DNA from: an uncultured Clostridia bacterium
Lineage (GTDB): Bacteria; Bacillota; Clostridia; Oscillospirales; Ruminococcaceae
DNA length: 64,000 nt
Assembly (NCBI GenBank): GCA_947389015.1
Contig: CANDVA010000004.1
Coordinates: 1 to 64,000, forward strand
Direction: 5' to 3'
The position numbers were made by a program, and so were the translations under genes. The stretch's first letter is position 1, and every line of letters starts with the position of its first letter. Below, one piece after another: positions 62,426-64,000 of the stretch. The notes beneath the pieces were generated by a model. The model was not told where the DNA came from and did no database searches. It saw nothing but the letters and a program-made list of their open reading frames with translations.

Positions 62426-62803
62426 ATGAAAGAGGCATACGACTGTGGTTTGATAATAAAAGAGCTGCGCGAAAAAGCGAATATGACGCAGCAGGAGCTT
62501 GGACGAAAAATAAACCGCGATAAGGGCATAATATCTAGATATGAGAATAATTACCAACCTGTTCCGTTTGAGACAATGCGAACATTCGCCGCGATCTTTA
62601 ACGTTTCAATGGACTACCTAGCGGGAATGGAGAAGCAGCGCAGTATTTCCACAATGGGGCTAACCGATGAACAAATAGAAATAGTGCAGTCCCTATCAGA
62701 TACCTTTCGGGAAATGAACATCGGAAAATCCATAGATAAATCATCCGAGCAGTATAATGTCCTTGGAAAAATTCTTGTCAACCTATTCAAAGGAAAAAAA
62801 TAA
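62426..62803 (+). CDS. XRE-family repressor-like regulator
   Basis: 125 residues. XRE HTH in the first 65 residues (LIIKELREKANMTQQELGRK, GIISRYENNYQ, FAAIFNVSMDYLAG), then a short C-terminal part (TDEQIEIVQSLSDTF). GAGGTGA precedes ATG 62426. It is the only rightward gene in the right-hand element and diverges from the WYL gene, a typical place for an element maintenance repressor. Confidence 0.88.
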   Translation: MKEAYDCGLIIKELREKANMTQQELGRKINRDKGIISRYENNYQPVPFETMRTFAAIFNVSMDYLAGMEKQRSISTMGLTDEQIEIVQSLSDTFREMNIGKSIDKSSEQYNVLGKILVNLFKGKK

Positions 62804-62833
62804 CGGGTACGGTCGTTTATGACCGCACCCGTT
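62802..62833. terminator. hairpin between convergent genes
   Basis: AACGGGT/ACCCGTT and CGGTC/GACCG stems (62802-62833) with a small internal loop; the T tail is weak. Confidence 0.65.
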
Positions 62834-62855
62834 TAAGTATTAAACTTTCGGATAA

Positions 62856-63056
62856 TTATGTAGCTTGTTGTTTCAAATCCTCAACGATCCTGCTTACAAT
62901 ATACTTACGTTCCTCGGAGGTAAGGTCGGCATTCCGAAATTTCTTCCCGACGATATGGCAGAACAACGCATTTGTTTTCTCTTGAAGCGCGTCCAGTGAT
63001 TCCTTATCCTCCGGCATATGAATTATTACGTTTATCTCCTGTGTCTTGCGCGGCAT
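62856..63056 (-). CDS. small conserved-type element protein
   Basis: 66 residues: EINVIIHMPEDKESLDALQEK, then DLTSEERKYIVSRIVEDL at the end. AAAGGAG lies 11 nt before the ATG. It sits downstream of the relaxase genes; function and family unknown. Confidence 0.65.
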   Translation of the reverse strand: MPRKTQEINVIIHMPEDKESLDALQEKTNALFCHIVGKKFRNADLTSEERKYIVSRIVEDLKQQAT

Positions 63057-63136
63057 ATAGATCAGCTCCTTTGGTGTATTATAGTAATAATATGTAATCC
63101 AGTTTGTACATAATTACAAAAGAGCATGACCAATCA

Positions 63137-63592
63137 TCATTCATTAAAATAGGTTTTGTAAACCTTATTCACATAGGCTTTGAGCCTTGTAAGATCGCAG
63201 ATATCCTCGCTGTACTTATGCCCGTCAACAAAGCTGACGGTATTAAACACAAAATGAATATGCGGATTATCCGTATCCTCATGAACCCCAAACACTATCT
63301 GATATCTACCCGCATAGTAAGCGGCTATCCGATATCCGAGAATATATGCGTCATAAGGCGATATATCATCCTCAAAGCTAACAATAAAGTGCCGCATCAT
63401 CCTCCGGGACGTTTTATTGTAGCATTCTTTCACAAGAACCATCTGCTCGTCTGCCCTTGAAATATCAACATTAAACCCTCCAAAATATCTGACAGGCTGT
63501 TTTGTTCGCTTGTCGGTCAAAGCATAATTAACAAGGTTAAATATGCTGGAGAAATTCTTGTAAGGATCGCTTACCATTTTAACAATGCACAT
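63137..63592 (-). CDS. minimal relaxase / mobilization nuclease
   Basis: 151 residues, only the catalytic domain of a MobA/VirD2-type relaxase. The metal-binding histidines are in FGVHEDTDNPHIHFVFN (H104, H111, H113); the N-terminal Tyr region (LVNYALTDKRTKQ) may supply the nicking Tyr. Most relaxases are two to four times longer, so this is either truncated or a compact type needing partners. GGAGGG precedes ATG 63592. The start overlaps the 3' end of the RHH accessory gene by 22 bp. Confidence 0.82.
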   Translation of the reverse strand: MCIVKMVSDPYKNFSSIFNLVNYALTDKRTKQPVRYFGGFNVDISRADEQMVLVKECYNKTSRRMMRHFIVSFEDDISPYDAYILGYRIAAYYAGRYQIVFGVHEDTDNPHIHFVFNTVSFVDGHKYSEDICDLTRLKAYVNKVYKTYFNE

Positions 63593-63837
63593 AAACCCTC
63601 CGCACAATCATTATACAGTTTTTTGATCTCATCATTCCATTGTTCCATAGGAATTACTGCCAGTTCTCTAATTGTCAGCATTCTGCACATTATCTCGGGA
63701 GATACAACGTTCTGTTCAGCAGAGACGGATTCTAAGATAAAATCGCCCAACGGAAGATTGCGTTCTTTTGCTTTGCGGCTAACTATATTAAAACATTCAT
63801 CAGTCATTCTAATTGTTTTTGGTTTTTTATCACTCAT
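63571..63837 (-). CDS. RHH-type mobilization accessory protein (MobC-like)
   Basis: 88 residues. KPKTIRMTDECFNIVSRKAK and LPLGDFILES form a ribbon-helix-helix-like DNA-binding segment as in MobC accessory proteins; the rest is helical. GGGAGG is 9 nt before ATG 63837. It overlaps the relaxase gene and lies next to a large inverted repeat that could be its oriT binding site. Confidence 0.75.
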   Translation of the reverse strand: MSDKKPKTIRMTDECFNIVSRKAKERNLPLGDFILESVSAEQNVVSPEIMCRMLTIRELAVIPMEQWNDEIKKLYNDCAEGLCALLKW

Positions 63838-63919
63838 AGTGACATCCTCCCTATATACTATATCTATAATATTTACATACAATACTAAGAATTATATATT
63901 TATTTTATAAACTTAATAT

Positions 63920-63986
63920 AAGTAAATCATTATAGTCCTGACAGGATAACTAAAATGTATTACATTGTTGTTATCCTTGTTTACTT
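63920..63986. other. nested inverted repeat, candidate oriT
   Basis: AAGTAAA (63920-63926) pairs with TTTACTT (63980-63986), and inside it GGATAAC (63944-63950) pairs with GTTATCC (63970-63976). It lies about 85 bp upstream of the mobilization genes, the usual place for an origin of transfer. The window ends just after it. Confidence 0.5.
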
Positions 63987-64000
63987 AGTATGTTACAATA

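Overview
The window looks like a chromosome segment of an anaerobic gut or rumen Clostridia (Ruminococcus-like Oscillospiraceae), an inference from gene content: a dockerin-bearing secreted M60 peptidase, a sensory [FeFe]-hydrogenase, FeoA-FeoB iron uptake, CotH, a sporulation-type sigma region-4 protein, and many signalling proteins. Most chromosomal genes start from near-consensus sigma-A promoters (TTGACA/TTGACT, 17 bp, TATAAT), often with TG just before the -10, and have strong AAAGGAG-type ribosome sites.

Layout. 1-1.9 kb is a scar holding a broken IS5-type transposase. 1.9-17.4 kb is a signalling and metabolic stretch: a histone-H1-like DUF6465 protein, a hydrogenase-chemoreceptor fusion, a GH3 lipoprotein, a KDG-type sugar kinase, FeoAB with its Cys-rich partner, a redox-domain/GGDEF/EAL protein, a response regulator and a PocR-type hybrid histidine kinase. 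17.5-28 kb encodes the cell surface: a membrane-anchored FIVAR/cohesin-like protein translationally coupled to a 1682-residue dockerin-M60 metallopeptidase, a VanY-type carboxypeptidase and a CotH lipoprotein. 25.7-30.2 kb is a second scar with a dead sigma fragment, an inverted IS5 remnant and a serine-recombinase stub. 30.3-36.9 kb holds a Cache chemoreceptor, a Gfo/Idh/MocA oxidoreductase, a DUF255 thioredoxin-fold protein and a tocopherol-cyclase-like protein.

36.9-45.7 kb is accessory DNA rich in nuclease-like proteins: two mosaic paralogues of an AAA-ATPase/PD-(D/E)XK protein flank a UPF0158 protein and an AlbA_2 ATP-binding protein with a palindromic in-frame insertion. They are followed by a CoiA-like/RHH pair and a frameshifted Rpn-type nuclease. 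From about 45.7 kb to the right edge almost everything reads leftward and looks like an integrative or mobilizable element: excisionase-like HTH, resolvase, YqaJ nuclease, DUF932, class II glutamine amidotransferase plus amidoligase, WYL and XRE regulators, a minimal relaxase with an RHH accessory protein, and an oriT-like inverted repeat.

The most striking cargo is a seven-gene operon (60.9 to 52.2 kb): a small internally duplicated protein, a short dynamin-like GTPase, a long dynamin-like GTPase, a tail-anchored protein, a HerA/FtsK-type ATPase with a long Ser/Thr/Gly-rich insert, an HNH-type toxin-like protein whose start overlaps the ATPase stop, and a probable immunity protein whose start overlaps the toxin stop. 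A WYL regulator lies directly upstream. I propose it as a dynamin/HerA conflict or toxin-release system; the function is inferred. No tRNA, rRNA or CRISPR array was recognised.
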